Origin: CAYUNA01 sp047629355
GTDB lineage: Bacteria; Bacteroidota; Bacteroidia; Chitinophagales; Saprospiraceae
NCBI GenBank assembly: GCA_047629355.1
Contig: JBLHWU010000026.1
Span: forward strand, 1 to 38,260
Length of the DNA: 38,260 nt
Direction of reading: 5' to 3'
The notes under the pieces were generated by a model. The model had not been told where the DNA came from. It ran no database searches and worked only from the letters and a program-made list of their open reading frames with translations. Below, piece after piece: positions 24,923-33,019 of this stretch; the first letter of the stretch is position 1; every line of letters begins with the position of its first letter. Made by a program: the position numbers and the translations under genes.

Positions 24923-25012
24923 CTATTAGAAGTAATCAGTGACCATTCAGGCATTGCTATCGAAAAAATAGATTCTCAAACTCGAATTGTAGATGATTTG
25001 GGAATAGATTAA
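24923..25012 (+). pseudogene. Remnant of an acyl-carrier-protein-like (or DUF1493-like) gene
   Basis: Twenty-nine codons read LLEVISDHSGIAIEKIDSQT then RIVDDLGID before a TAA at 25010. This matches helix I and the loop of ACP-type proteins up to the DLGxDS motif and stops one residue before the phosphopantetheine serine. The same frame upstream (ending at a TAA, 24917-24919) reads IDLTEIIQKAIY, possibly the preceding part. With a stop and no start it is not functional as it stands. It ends 10 bp before kmo. Confidence 0.45.
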
Positions 25013-25022
25013 AAATCCACGA

Positions 25023-26372
25023 ATGAAAGATAAAATCATAATCGTCGGTGCAGGTCTCTGCGGCACCCTTCTCGCTATCCGACTTGCCCAACGGGGCTAC
25101 CAAGTTGCCCTACACGAACGCCGTTCCGACATGCGGCGCGAAGATGTAGACGCAGGTCGTTCTATCAATTTAGCCTTGTCAAGCCGAGGTTTGATGGCAC
25201 TCGACCGCGTAGGCATGAAAGAAGAAATTCTGCAACATTGTATTCCAATGCGCGGGCGACAGATTCATCCCCTGGGTGGCGAACCGTTCTTTTCGGCATA
25301 TAGTGGGCGCGAGGAAGACTATATTAATTCAGTTTCGCGGGGCGGTTTGAACATTGCACTTTTGGATAAAGCGGAGCAGATGGAAAATATCGAGTTGCAC
25401 TTTGAGCACAAATGTCTAGGTGTGAATTTGGAAGCCGCAACCGCTGATTTTAAAAACGAAGCAACGGGCGAAACCTTTACGGCACAAGGCGATATTGTGA
25501 TTGGAACAGACGGCGCAGGCTCGGTCGTTCGGAAAAGCATGATGGTCCAGACGACAAAGTTATTGTTCAATTATTCCCAAGATTTTTTGCGGCATGGCTA
25601 CAAGGAATTGAGCATTTTGCCAGCAGCAGACGGTGGTTATCAGATTGAAAAGAATGCCTTGCACATCTGGCCGCGTGGTAGTTTTATGATTATTGCTTTG
25701 CCAAATTTGGATGGGAGTTTTACCGTGACGATGTTTCATCCCTATGGTGGAGAATATGGTTTTGATAATTTGAAAACCAAGGAACAAGTTCAAGATTTCT
25801 TCGAAAAATTCTTCCCTGAACTGATTCCCTACATCCCACATTATGTGGAAGAATATTTTGAAAATCCAGTCGGGACATTAGGAACAATTAAATGCTTTCC
25901 GTGGCGAGCATATGACAAGACCTTGATTATGGGCGATGCATCTCATGCAATTGTGCCATTTTATGGGCAAGGAATGAATGCCTCATTTGAAGATGTCCGT
26001 GTTTTTGATGATGTATTGGAGGAAGTGGAAGGAAATTGGTCGAAAGTTTTTGACCGTTTTGAAGACCTTCGAGTAAAAAATGCGGAAGCAATTGCGGAAT
26101 TGGCAATTGATAATTTTCATGAAATGCAAGACCATGTGGATGATGAAGATTTTATGAAAAAACGGAAATTGGAAATGCAACTAGAAATGCAATTTGAAGA
26201 CTTTTATTCTAAATATGGCTTGGTGACTTTTCAACCTGAAATACCTTATTCGCAAGCGATGGAATTGGGACGAAAGCAGGACGAATTGTTATTGAAAATG
26301 TGCGAAGGAAAAGACATTGCAGAGTTGGATTTAGAAGAGGTAATGACGCAAGTTAGAGCATTGAAAAATTAA
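25023..26372 (+). CDS. kmo: Kynurenine 3-monooxygenase
   Basis: FAD- and NADPH-dependent hydroxylase that makes 3-hydroxykynurenine. The 449-aa protein starts with the dinucleotide fold KIIIVGAGLCGTLLAIRLAQ (GxGxxG at 9-14), has RSINLALSSRG, which binds substrate/FAD in the family, GTDGAGSVVRK (about 161-171) and the second FAD motif GDASHAIVPFYGQGMNASFE (about 304-323). The length and the C-terminal helical part fit KMO. Although 560 bp from kynU, it is in the same direction and completes the route to 3-hydroxyanthranilate. The gap has repeats and an ACP-like remnant; a separate promoter was not identified. Confidence 0.95.
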   Translation: MKDKIIIVGAGLCGTLLAIRLAQRGYQVALHERRSDMRREDVDAGRSINLALSSRGLMALDRVGMKEEILQHCIPMRGRQIHPLGGEPFFSAYSGREEDYINSVSRGGLNIALLDKAEQMENIELHFEHKCLGVNLEAATADFKNEATGETFTAQGDIVIGTDGAGSVVRKSMMVQTTKLLFNYSQDFLRHGYKELSILPAADGGYQIEKNALHIWPRGSFMIIALPNLDGSFTVTMFHPYGGEYGFDNLKTKEQVQDFFEKFFPELIPYIPHYVEEYFENPVGTLGTIKCFPWRAYDKTLIMGDASHAIVPFYGQGMNASFEDVRVFDDVLEEVEGNWSKVFDRFEDLRVKNAEAIAELAIDNFHEMQDHVDDEDFMKKRKLEMQLEMQFEDFYSKYGLVTFQPEIPYSQAMELGRKQDELLLKMCEGKDIAELDLEEVMTQVRALKN

Positions 26373-26655
26373 AAGCTTGTTTGGAAATTTTATAGTCAAA
26401 AAATCTATTTTTCAGAATATAATTTTGTTTTCAATTAGATGATTCTTTTGAGACAAACAACATTTAGGGTACATTTTTGATTGAGTTAAAATGAATATAC
26501 ATCAAATAAAAATTGGAAATATGATTCTGTTTTGGAAATTTTATTTGTTTCAGTCGAAATTATATTTCGTATTAACTTATGTTTTGTTTGGAAATTTTCA
26601 AACAACTTCTAAGTAATCTTTCATAAAAATATTTTTTCACCACATCCCTCAGATA
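26373..26655. repeat. AT-rich gap with three TTTGGAAATTTT words
   Basis: TTTGGAAATTTT occurs at about 26380, 26531 and 26587, in otherwise AT-rich sequence downstream of kmo. The first two continue TATAGTC and TATTTGTTTCAGTC, so these may be diverged copies of one repeat. No ORF or RNA gene is supported. Confidence 0.5.
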
Positions 26656-26815
26656 AGTAGGTGACCCCAAATAATCGACACTTTTAGACAGGGCTATATT
26701 TCCGTTTAAGAAACTTAAAAAATCATTAAATAAAGGGATTATTAAAGGATTTTTTAAATTTCTTAAACAAAAAATATCCGCTGTCAAAAGTATTGATTAT
26801 TTAAGGTCACCTACT
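26656..26815. repeat. MITE-like palindromic element F1, copy 3
   Basis: A 160-bp palindrome flanked by TA (26654-26655, 26816-26817). The ends AGTAGGTGACC and GGTCACCTACT are exact complements, and the next ~24 bp of each arm pair with few mismatches. This is the copy with the best terminal repeats. It lies 85 bp upstream of the aminomuconate deaminase gene. Confidence 0.87.
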
Positions 26816-26899
26816 TAGTTCACATAGCCACACAGCTAATTTTAACTCAAAAAAAAGCGATGTGAACTATCTGAGCAATGTGGTAAAACATCAGCACAT

Positions 26900-27307
26900 A
26901 TGCAATCTAAAGTAATCGAAAACAAAGCCCAACCTTTGGGCAATTACCCGCACATCAAAGTCGTCGGTGATTTCATTTACGTCTCCGGCACCAGCAGTCG
27001 CCGCAAAGACAACACCCACGTTGGTGCAGAAAAAGATGCGGACGGCAATTGGCAACTCGACATTCGAGCGCAAACCAAAGCCGTCATCGAAAACATTCAA
27101 GAATCTTTAAAAAGTGTCGGTGCGGATTTATCTGACTTGTGCGATATGGCGACTTATTTGGTCGATATGAAAGATTTCAAAGGATATAACGAAGTGTACG
27201 GAACATTTTTTGACCATACTGGACCAGCACGGACAACAGTGGCAGTGCATCAATTGCCACATCCAAATTTATTGATTGAAATAAAAGCAATTGCTTATAA
27301 AAAGTAA
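26900..27307 (+). CDS. 2-aminomuconate deaminase (RidA/YjgF superfamily)
   Basis: A 135-aa RidA-fold protein. The family-specific pattern KAQPLGNYPHIKVVGDFIYV followed by SGTSSRRKDNTHVGA is that of AmnD/NbaF-type 2-aminomuconate deaminases rather than general RidA, and the neighbouring ACMSD, kynU and kmo genes support this. It releases ammonia from 2-aminomuconate to form 4-oxalocrotonate. The C-terminal block ARTTVAVHQLPHPNLLIEIK carries the usual RidA arginine and the glutamate of the active site. Confidence is high for fold, good for substrate. Confidence 0.9.
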   Translation: MQSKVIENKAQPLGNYPHIKVVGDFIYVSGTSSRRKDNTHVGAEKDADGNWQLDIRAQTKAVIENIQESLKSVGADLSDLCDMATYLVDMKDFKGYNEVYGTFFDHTGPARTTVAVHQLPHPNLLIEIKAIAYKK

Positions 27308-27324
27308 GATTTGGATGGAATCAA

Positions 27325-27351
27325 GTAACTCGGGTTTTCAACCCGAGTTAC
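27325..27351. repeat. Perfect 12-bp stem hairpin
   Basis: GTAACTCGGGTT-TTC-AACCCGAGTTAC, 18 bp after the aminomuconate deaminase stop. No T run follows. It looks like stem A of the extragenic hairpin units; a weaker CCTTCGGG/CGCGAAAG partner follows. Confidence 0.75.
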
Positions 27352-27412
27352 TATCCTTCGGGTTGCTAACGCGAAAGTGGCTTAGGAACGTGAAATAAAT
27401 AAATTCAGATTC

Positions 27413-27447
27413 TTGACAGAATATTTTGCCCTCATTTTTTACTTTTA
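27413..27447 (+). promoter_or_regulatory. Candidate promoter of the cyanophycinase-like gene
   Basis: TTGACA at 27413-27418, then 21 nt, then TACTTTTA (27440-27447), 12 bp before the ATG. This resembles the phylum's -33/-7 pair but would give a very short leader, so the call is tentative. Confidence 0.35.
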
Positions 27448-27459
27448 AAATTTAAATCC

Positions 27460-28767
27460 ATGAGAAATTCTCTACTCATTTTTCTATTTTTAAACTCCTT
27501 CCATACGGCATTCTCCCAATCCTACACCAATTGGATGACAGGCGATACCTCCGACTTTATCACCACCGATTATCAGCAAGGAATCGTCTTAGCAGGCGGC
27601 GCAACGGACAATGATGATGCGATGAAATGGATGTTGCAACGCGCAGGTGGTGGCGATGTCGTCATTTTACGCGCGAGTAATTCGAATGGCTACAATGACT
27701 ATTTCTTTTCAGAATTAGGCGTGAATGTCAACTCCGTGGAAACCATTCGCTTCAACAATGGGCAAGCTGCATTTGACCAATATGTGCTAACGCAAATTGC
27801 GAACGCAGAAATCATTTTCTTCGCGGGTGGTGACCAATACGATTATTATCAATACTGGAAAGACACGCCCGTCGAAGATGCGCTGAATCAATTAATCAAC
27901 GAAAAGCAAATTACCATCGGCGGAACGAGTGCCGGCATGGCGATTTTGGGCGATGCGTATTATACGCCGCCTGGTGGTTCACTCGATTCGGAGGAAGCAC
28001 TCAGCAATCCTTTTCATCCAGATACCGAACTGATTGGAAAAGGCGATTTTCTCAACGTCCCGTTTTTGACCAACGTCATTACGGACACACATTATGACGA
28101 GCGCGAGCGTTGGGGACGACACTTAACTTTTTTGGCGCGTATTACAACTGATTTTGGAACACCTGCTTTTGGCATTGCTTCTAACGAATATGTGGCGGTT
28201 TGTGTCGATGAAAACGGCATCGCGCATGTATTCGGTGAATATCCAGATTACGAAGAGTATGCCTATTTTTTGGGCACAAAATGCCATGACGAATATGCAC
28301 CAGAAGTCATCGAAGCAGGTACACCGCTGACTTGGGATAAAAATGGTAGCGCAGTTTCCGTCTATAAATTACCAGGAACTATTGATGGCTTGAACACTTT
28401 TGATTTGAATGATTGGGAAACAGGAAACGGTGGAAATTGGGAACATTGGTACGCCATCGAAGGAGAATTATCACAAGTCGCTGTTGATTCTTCTTGCAAT
28501 TTTTCGACGAATGTTCTTGATATTTCTAAAAATGAGAACTTCACTATTTTTCCAAATCCAGTCCAAAATGAATTAACGATTGCCCATTTAAATGGAGGTT
28601 TGATTGAAAAATTTCGAATCATCAATTTACTCGGACAGCCTATTTTAAAAAATGAAACCCCACTTTTTTCTAAAAAAATAGACGTTGAAAACTTACCAAA
28701 AGGCGTTTATATTTTAGAAATAAAAAGGAATGGCAATACCCAAAGTTCCCGTTTTTTGAAACTATAA
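27460..28767 (+). CDS. Cyanophycinase-like S51 peptidase with T9SS sorting domain
   Basis: Secreted serine hydrolase of family S51, whose members include cyanophycinase and dipeptidase E (alpha-aspartyl dipeptidase). A signal peptide ends near FSQS (residue 20). The catalytic domain (about 35-290) has QQGIVLAGGATDND, IIFFAGGDQYDYYQYW and the nucleophile S157 in IGGTSAGMAILG, followed by DTHYDERERWGR. The C-terminal ~80 residues (FTIFPNPVQNELTI, then LPKGVYILEIKRNG) form a type A sorting domain, so export through the type IX system is expected. Substrate is unknown: cyanophycin-like polymer or aspartyl peptides. Length 435 aa. Confidence 0.92.
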   Translation: MRNSLLIFLFLNSFHTAFSQSYTNWMTGDTSDFITTDYQQGIVLAGGATDNDDAMKWMLQRAGGGDVVILRASNSNGYNDYFFSELGVNVNSVETIRFNNGQAAFDQYVLTQIANAEIIFFAGGDQYDYYQYWKDTPVEDALNQLINEKQITIGGTSAGMAILGDAYYTPPGGSLDSEEALSNPFHPDTELIGKGDFLNVPFLTNVITDTHYDERERWGRHLTFLARITTDFGTPAFGIASNEYVAVCVDENGIAHVFGEYPDYEEYAYFLGTKCHDEYAPEVIEAGTPLTWDKNGSAVSVYKLPGTIDGLNTFDLNDWETGNGGNWEHWYAIEGELSQVAVDSSCNFSTNVLDISKNENFTIFPNPVQNELTIAHLNGGLIEKFRIINLLGQPILKNETPLFSKKIDVENLPKGVYILEIKRNGNTQSSRFLKL

Positions 28768-28809
28768 AAAATAGTATTATGATCTTTTTTTTATAAAACC
28801 TTCGGAATG

Positions 28810-28841
28810 TTGCAAACAATCCTTTTTCCGTCCTACCTTTG
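28810..28841 (+). promoter_or_regulatory. pyrG promoter
   Basis: TTG at 28810-28812, 21 nt, then TACCTTTG (28834-28841), a good match to the Bacteroidota TTTG / TAnnTTTG pair. Predicted transcription start near 28848 gives a leader of about 100 nt. Confidence 0.65.
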
Positions 28842-28857
28842 CATTCCGTAACACAAC

Positions 28858-28937
28858 AATGAAGAATCAAGAATTTAAAATGAAGAATTGCCCAATTTTA
28901 GGCGTCATTTTTAATTCTTCATTCTTCATTTCTAATT
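28858..28937. repeat. Palindromic leader in front of pyrG
   Basis: AATGAAGAATCAAGAATTTA then AAATGAAG at the left pairs with the right arm TTTTTAATTCTTCATTCTTC then ATTT. The stem would fill nearly the whole 5' leader of pyrG mRNA. It has no T run after it, so it does not look like a terminator-type attenuator. Confidence 0.65.
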
Positions 28938-28945
28938 AAAAGACA

Positions 28946-30562
28946 ATGACTAAGTATATCTTTGTTACGGGCGGCGTAACTTCATCTTTGGGAAAAGGCA
29001 TCATTGCTGCATCTCTTGCGAAACTTCTTCAAGCCAGAGGATTTTCAGTAACTATTCAAAAATTCGACCCATATCTAAATGTGGATCCTGGAACGCTCAA
29101 TCCATACGAGCACGGGGAATGCTATGTCACTGACGACGGTGCAGAGACGGATTTGGATTTGGGACACTACGAACGGTTTTTGAACGTACCGACTTCTCAA
29201 AAAAATAACGTCACTACAGGACGAATTTATCAAACGGTTTTAGACCGCGAACGACGGGGCGATTATCTCGGTAAAACAGTGCAAGTTATTCCGCACATTA
29301 CCGACGAAATCAAGCGACGCGTGCAGCTTTTGGGACAAACCAATGAGTTTGATATTGTGATTACCGAATTGGGTGGCACGGTTGGCGATATTGAATCCCT
29401 TCCCTATTTGGAATCCCTTCGTCAGCTTCGTTGGGACTTGGGAACGGACAATTGTTTAACCATTCACTTGACCTTAATTCCTTTTCTAAAAGCGGCAGGA
29501 GAGTTAAAAACGAAGCCAACGCAGCACAGTGTAAAAATGCTACAACAAGCGGGTATTCAACCAGATATACTAGTTTGCAGAACAGAGTATCCGATTACGA
29601 TGGAAATTCGGCGTAAGCTGGCTTTGTTTTGCAATGTGGAATTAAATTCGGTGATTGAGTCAATGGATGCTGCCACAATTTATGATGTGCCCTTATTAAT
29701 GTTGAAAGAAAAATTAGACACAACTGTCATCACAAAATTGCGTCTAAAAGACCGCCGAGAGCCAGATTTGAAGAAATGGAAAACCTTTTTAGGCAAGTTA
29801 AAAACACCTTCTTATTCTGTCCGAATTGGCTTGGTTGGAAAATACAATGAGCTACCCGATGCTTATAAATCCATCCACGAATCCTTCGTCCACGCAGGCG
29901 CGGTGAATGAATGTAAAGTTGAAGTCATTCCGATTCACTCAGAGCATTTAGAAAGCAATTACGAAGCGGTAAAGGAGAAATTACAGGACTTGGATGGTGT
30001 TTTGGTTGCGCCAGGCTTTGGCGATCGAGGGATTCCTGGAAAATTACAGGCGATTCGATATATTCGAGAAAATAATATTCCGTTTTTCGGTATTTGCTTA
30101 GGTATGCAATGTGCGACGGTGGAGTTTTGTAAAAATGTTTTGGAATTGGAAGGCGCGAGTTCGACAGAAGTTGATAAAGATACCAAACATCCGATTATCG
30201 ATTTAATGGCTGACCAAAAAGAGATTTCAAAAAAAGGCGGCACAATGCGTTTAGGCTCATTTATTTGTGAGTTAAAACGAGGTTCGCAAGCTGCTAAAGC
30301 CTACAAAACGCTAAAAATAAACGAGCGCCACCGACACCGTTATGAATTTAACAATGCGTATTTGGAAGCTATCGAAAAAGGTGGCTTGATGGCGACGGGT
30401 AAAAATCCGGAGACAGGTTTGGTGGAGATTGTGGAATTGAAAGGGCATCCTTATTTTGTTGGCGTGCAGTTTCATCCAGAATTGAAGAGTACGGTGGAAG
30501 CACCGCATCCGCTGTTTGTTTCCTTTGTGGCGGCTTGTATGAAGCAGGTGGAGAGTAAGTAA
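28946..30562 (+). CDS. pyrG: CTP synthase
   Basis: Makes CTP from UTP, ATP and glutamine. The 538-aa protein is full length: an N-terminal synthetase domain with the P-loop-like FVTGGVTSSLGKGIIAASLA and QKFDPYLNVDPGTLNPYEHG, and a C-terminal class I glutamine amidotransferase with the nucleophile C384 in FGICLGMQCA, and VQFHPELKS containing the catalytic His and Glu. It stands alone with its own promoter and a strong bidirectional terminator. Confidence 0.98.
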   Translation: MTKYIFVTGGVTSSLGKGIIAASLAKLLQARGFSVTIQKFDPYLNVDPGTLNPYEHGECYVTDDGAETDLDLGHYERFLNVPTSQKNNVTTGRIYQTVLDRERRGDYLGKTVQVIPHITDEIKRRVQLLGQTNEFDIVITELGGTVGDIESLPYLESLRQLRWDLGTDNCLTIHLTLIPFLKAAGELKTKPTQHSVKMLQQAGIQPDILVCRTEYPITMEIRRKLALFCNVELNSVIESMDAATIYDVPLLMLKEKLDTTVITKLRLKDRREPDLKKWKTFLGKLKTPSYSVRIGLVGKYNELPDAYKSIHESFVHAGAVNECKVEVIPIHSEHLESNYEAVKEKLQDLDGVLVAPGFGDRGIPGKLQAIRYIRENNIPFFGICLGMQCATVEFCKNVLELEGASSTEVDKDTKHPIIDLMADQKEISKKGGTMRLGSFICELKRGSQAAKAYKTLKINERHRHRYEFNNAYLEAIEKGGLMATGKNPETGLVEIVELKGHPYFVGVQFHPELKSTVEAPHPLFVSFVAACMKQVESK

Positions 30563-30581
30563 GATTTTAAAAATAAAAAAA

Positions 30582-30607
30582 GGGTCGATTTTAATTAAAA
30601 TCGACCC
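30582..30607. terminator. Bidirectional terminator between pyrG and rpoN
   Basis: GGGTCGATTTT and AAAATCGACCC form an 11-bp stem around AATT, preceded by an A run and followed by a T run, so it works for both convergent genes (pyrG plus strand, rpoN minus strand). Confidence 0.93.
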
Positions 30608-30636
30608 TTTTTTTATTTTTAAAATTGTAGAATTCA

Positions 30637-32163
30637 CTACAACTCCTTCCGCAATCTCGCCACCGGAATATTCAACTGCTCCCGATACTTAGCAACCGTT
30701 CGCCGTGCAATATTATACCCTTCTTCGCGCAGAATATTTTTCAACTTTTCATCAGACAATGGCTTTTTCTTGCTTTCGTCTGCGATGATTTCTGTCAAAA
30801 TTTTCTTTACTTCCAAAGTCGACACTTCCTCACCGTCCTTCGTCTGCAAACTCTCCGAAAAGAAATCTTTCAAACGCATCGTCCCAAATTCCGTCTGAAC
30901 AAACTTGCTATTTGCTACCCGCGAAACCGTCGAAATATCCAAACCTGTAATATCCGCAATGTCCTTCAAAATCATCGGACGCAACCGTTTCTGGTCACCC
31001 GTCAAGAAGTAATCATATTGGTATTGCATGATGCTATACATCGATTTGTACATCGTCTGTTGTCGCTGACGAATCGCATCAATAAACCATTTGGCACTGT
31101 CAATTTTTTGCTTAATAAACATCACTGCTTCCTTCTCTTTGCGCTGCGCTCGTCGTCCTTTCGTATTGACTTTATACGCTTTGAGCATGTCTTTATAATG
31201 CTCATTGATACGCAAATCTGGCGCGTTTCGAGAGTTCAGTGTTAATTCCAATTCTCCATCGCGATTCACGATAATAAAATCAGGTACAACATAATGCGTA
31301 TTCCGTGTGCTCGTGTCCGTAAAGCCACTCGCAGGTTTTGGGTTGCATTTCAAAATCTCATCCACCGCATCTTTCAATTGCTCCTCTGTGATGCTTAATC
31401 CGCGCTGCAATTTTTGATAATGCTTCTTGGTAAATTCATCAAAATAATGATTGATAATGCGAAGTGCATATTTCATCGACTTCAGTTCCTCGCCCTCCAA
31501 TCCTTCTTTTTTAAGATGGTATTCTAACTGTAATCGCAAACATTCTTGCAAATTGCTCGCTCCAATTCCTGGTGGGTCGAAGTGCTGAATTTTATCTAAA
31601 ATTGCCTTCACTTCCTCTTCTCTTGCAATCACATTTTGTGAAAACATCAAATCATCAATAATCGCACTCGGCTCTCGACGCAAATATCCGTCTTCATCAA
31701 TGCTCCCAACGATTTGCTTGGCAATTAATTCTTCGCGGTCATCCGCAAATTGCAACATGCCGAGTTGCTCATCTAAATATTCATGGAAAGTATTTTCAAC
31801 TGCAACAGGAATTGACTTATCCTCATCATCAGCAGAATAAATATCTGCTTTTAACTTATAGCTGGAAGGGTCATCTTCAATATAGTCAGTCAAATAATCA
31901 TCCAATTCAAATTCTTCATCACGAGAAGGCTCATCGACTTCTGCTTCAGAATAATCATCGTCTTCTTTATCAGATTTATCATCTGCGCGTATTTCTGCAA
32001 CTTCGTCACCCTCTTCACCTTCCTCCAAAGCGGGATTCGCTTCCAGTTCTTCCTCAATTCTTTGTTCAAGGGTAGCCGTCGGAATCTGCAACAGCTTCAT
32101 TAACTGAATCTGCTGTGGAGACAGCTTTTGTAACATTTTATGACTTAAGTTCTGTCTTAGCAT
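30637..32163 (-). CDS. rpoN: RNA polymerase sigma-54 factor
   Basis: Alternative sigma factor that recognises -24/-12 promoters and needs AAA+ activators. The 508-aa protein has the glutamine-rich activator-interacting region (LRQNLSHKMLQKLSPQQIQL, then MKLLQIPTATLEQRIEEELE), a very acidic linker (about 48-115), the core-binding domain, and the C-terminal DNA-binding region ending with the RpoN box RRTVAKYRE (about 490). No AAA+ activator or clear -24/-12 site was recognised in the window. Confidence 0.97.
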   Translation of the reverse strand: MLRQNLSHKMLQKLSPQQIQLMKLLQIPTATLEQRIEEELEANPALEEGEEGDEVAEIRADDKSDKEDDDYSEAEVDEPSRDEEFELDDYLTDYIEDDPSSYKLKADIYSADDEDKSIPVAVENTFHEYLDEQLGMLQFADDREELIAKQIVGSIDEDGYLRREPSAIIDDLMFSQNVIAREEEVKAILDKIQHFDPPGIGASNLQECLRLQLEYHLKKEGLEGEELKSMKYALRIINHYFDEFTKKHYQKLQRGLSITEEQLKDAVDEILKCNPKPASGFTDTSTRNTHYVVPDFIIVNRDGELELTLNSRNAPDLRINEHYKDMLKAYKVNTKGRRAQRKEKEAVMFIKQKIDSAKWFIDAIRQRQQTMYKSMYSIMQYQYDYFLTGDQKRLRPMILKDIADITGLDISTVSRVANSKFVQTEFGTMRLKDFFSESLQTKDGEEVSTLEVKKILTEIIADESKKKPLSDEKLKNILREEGYNIARRTVAKYREQLNIPVARLRKEL

Positions 32164-32738
32164 CTCTTTCGTGGTTTGGTTCTCAATTATACAATATTCA
32201 TGGTATGTCTAAAATAAAAGGAATGTGTAATAAAAAAGTTTTAACGCCCAAAAATAATAGCTTTTTTTTTAAAATGTATTTTTTTTTTTATAAATTGTTC
32301 GTTTTTGGACACTTTTTTTCTCCTTTTTTTTAAAACAAGCTTTTTTTAGCATAAAAAATATTAAATCCGTGAAGTTTCCCCAAAAATAGGTCTTTTTAAC
32401 TGTAAATGAAAGGTTTCCACCTTAAAAAGGTCATTTCAACTTGAAATTTCTTAAATTTTTCTCTGGCAAATTTTAGGGTAAAGTGTAGCTTTTTCTGAAA
32501 ATAATAGCACCATTAATCACTGTTGCTAAAAATATGCCAAATTATCAAAATATGTAATATGTTGATAAATAAATATTTATATTATTTTAATATAAAATTA
32601 TTACATACAGAATCAGTTGTACTTTACAAATCAATTTTCTCTTTAAATTCAAGGATTTGAACTAAAAAAACGTCCCATTTTTTGATGCTCCTTTGTTATT
32701 CTTAAAAAATTTTATCTATCTTGCGGATAGTAGGTCTG
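32164..32738. other. AT-rich region upstream of rpoN
   Basis: About 570 bp with long T runs (around 32250-32340) and no supported ORF, RNA gene or clear promoter box. It contains short near-repeats (for example GGTCTTTTTAACTG and GGTCATTTCAACTTG near 32390-32440) without clear meaning. Confidence 0.5.
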
Positions 32739-32909
32739 TTAAGTAAAGAATGCGAATTAAATAAAGTTCTCTTCTTGGGAGAGAGGTTTTGTTCTCCCTT
32801 TTTGTTTTGAAAGTGCGATTTGTGTTGATATAATGAGCATTTTTAAAGTGAAAAATGAGGGCGAAATATCCGTTCAAGAATCTGAGTTTATTTAATTCGC
32901 ATTCCTAAG
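32739..32909. repeat. Palindromic repeat family F4
   Basis: An element of about 170 bp with perfect 18-bp terminal inverted repeats: GAATGCGAATTAAATAAA (32748-32765) and its reverse complement (32887-32904). An internal GGGAGAGAGG/GTTCTCCC hairpin and the words TTGATATAATGAGCA and AAAGTGAAAAATGAGGG are shared with 13162-13266. No ORF. Confidence 0.85.
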
Positions 32910-33019
32910 TTATTCTAATCTCTGTTTATTTCATTTAGTTAAGTTGGAAAAATAAATTGGTGCTCGCCACAGAGTGGGTGACCAAATCATTTATTATCTC
33001 ACTTTTAAACTTTACTTTT

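Noticed and set aside
26572..26787. 71-codon minus-strand ORF
   Set aside because: It lies over F1 copy 3 and adjacent AT-rich sequence and resembles the accidental ORFs found in other palindromes.
32115..32333. 72-codon plus-strand ORF
   Set aside because: It starts inside rpoN antisense and continues through a T-rich stretch giving mostly Phe and Lys codons; no sign of a real protein.
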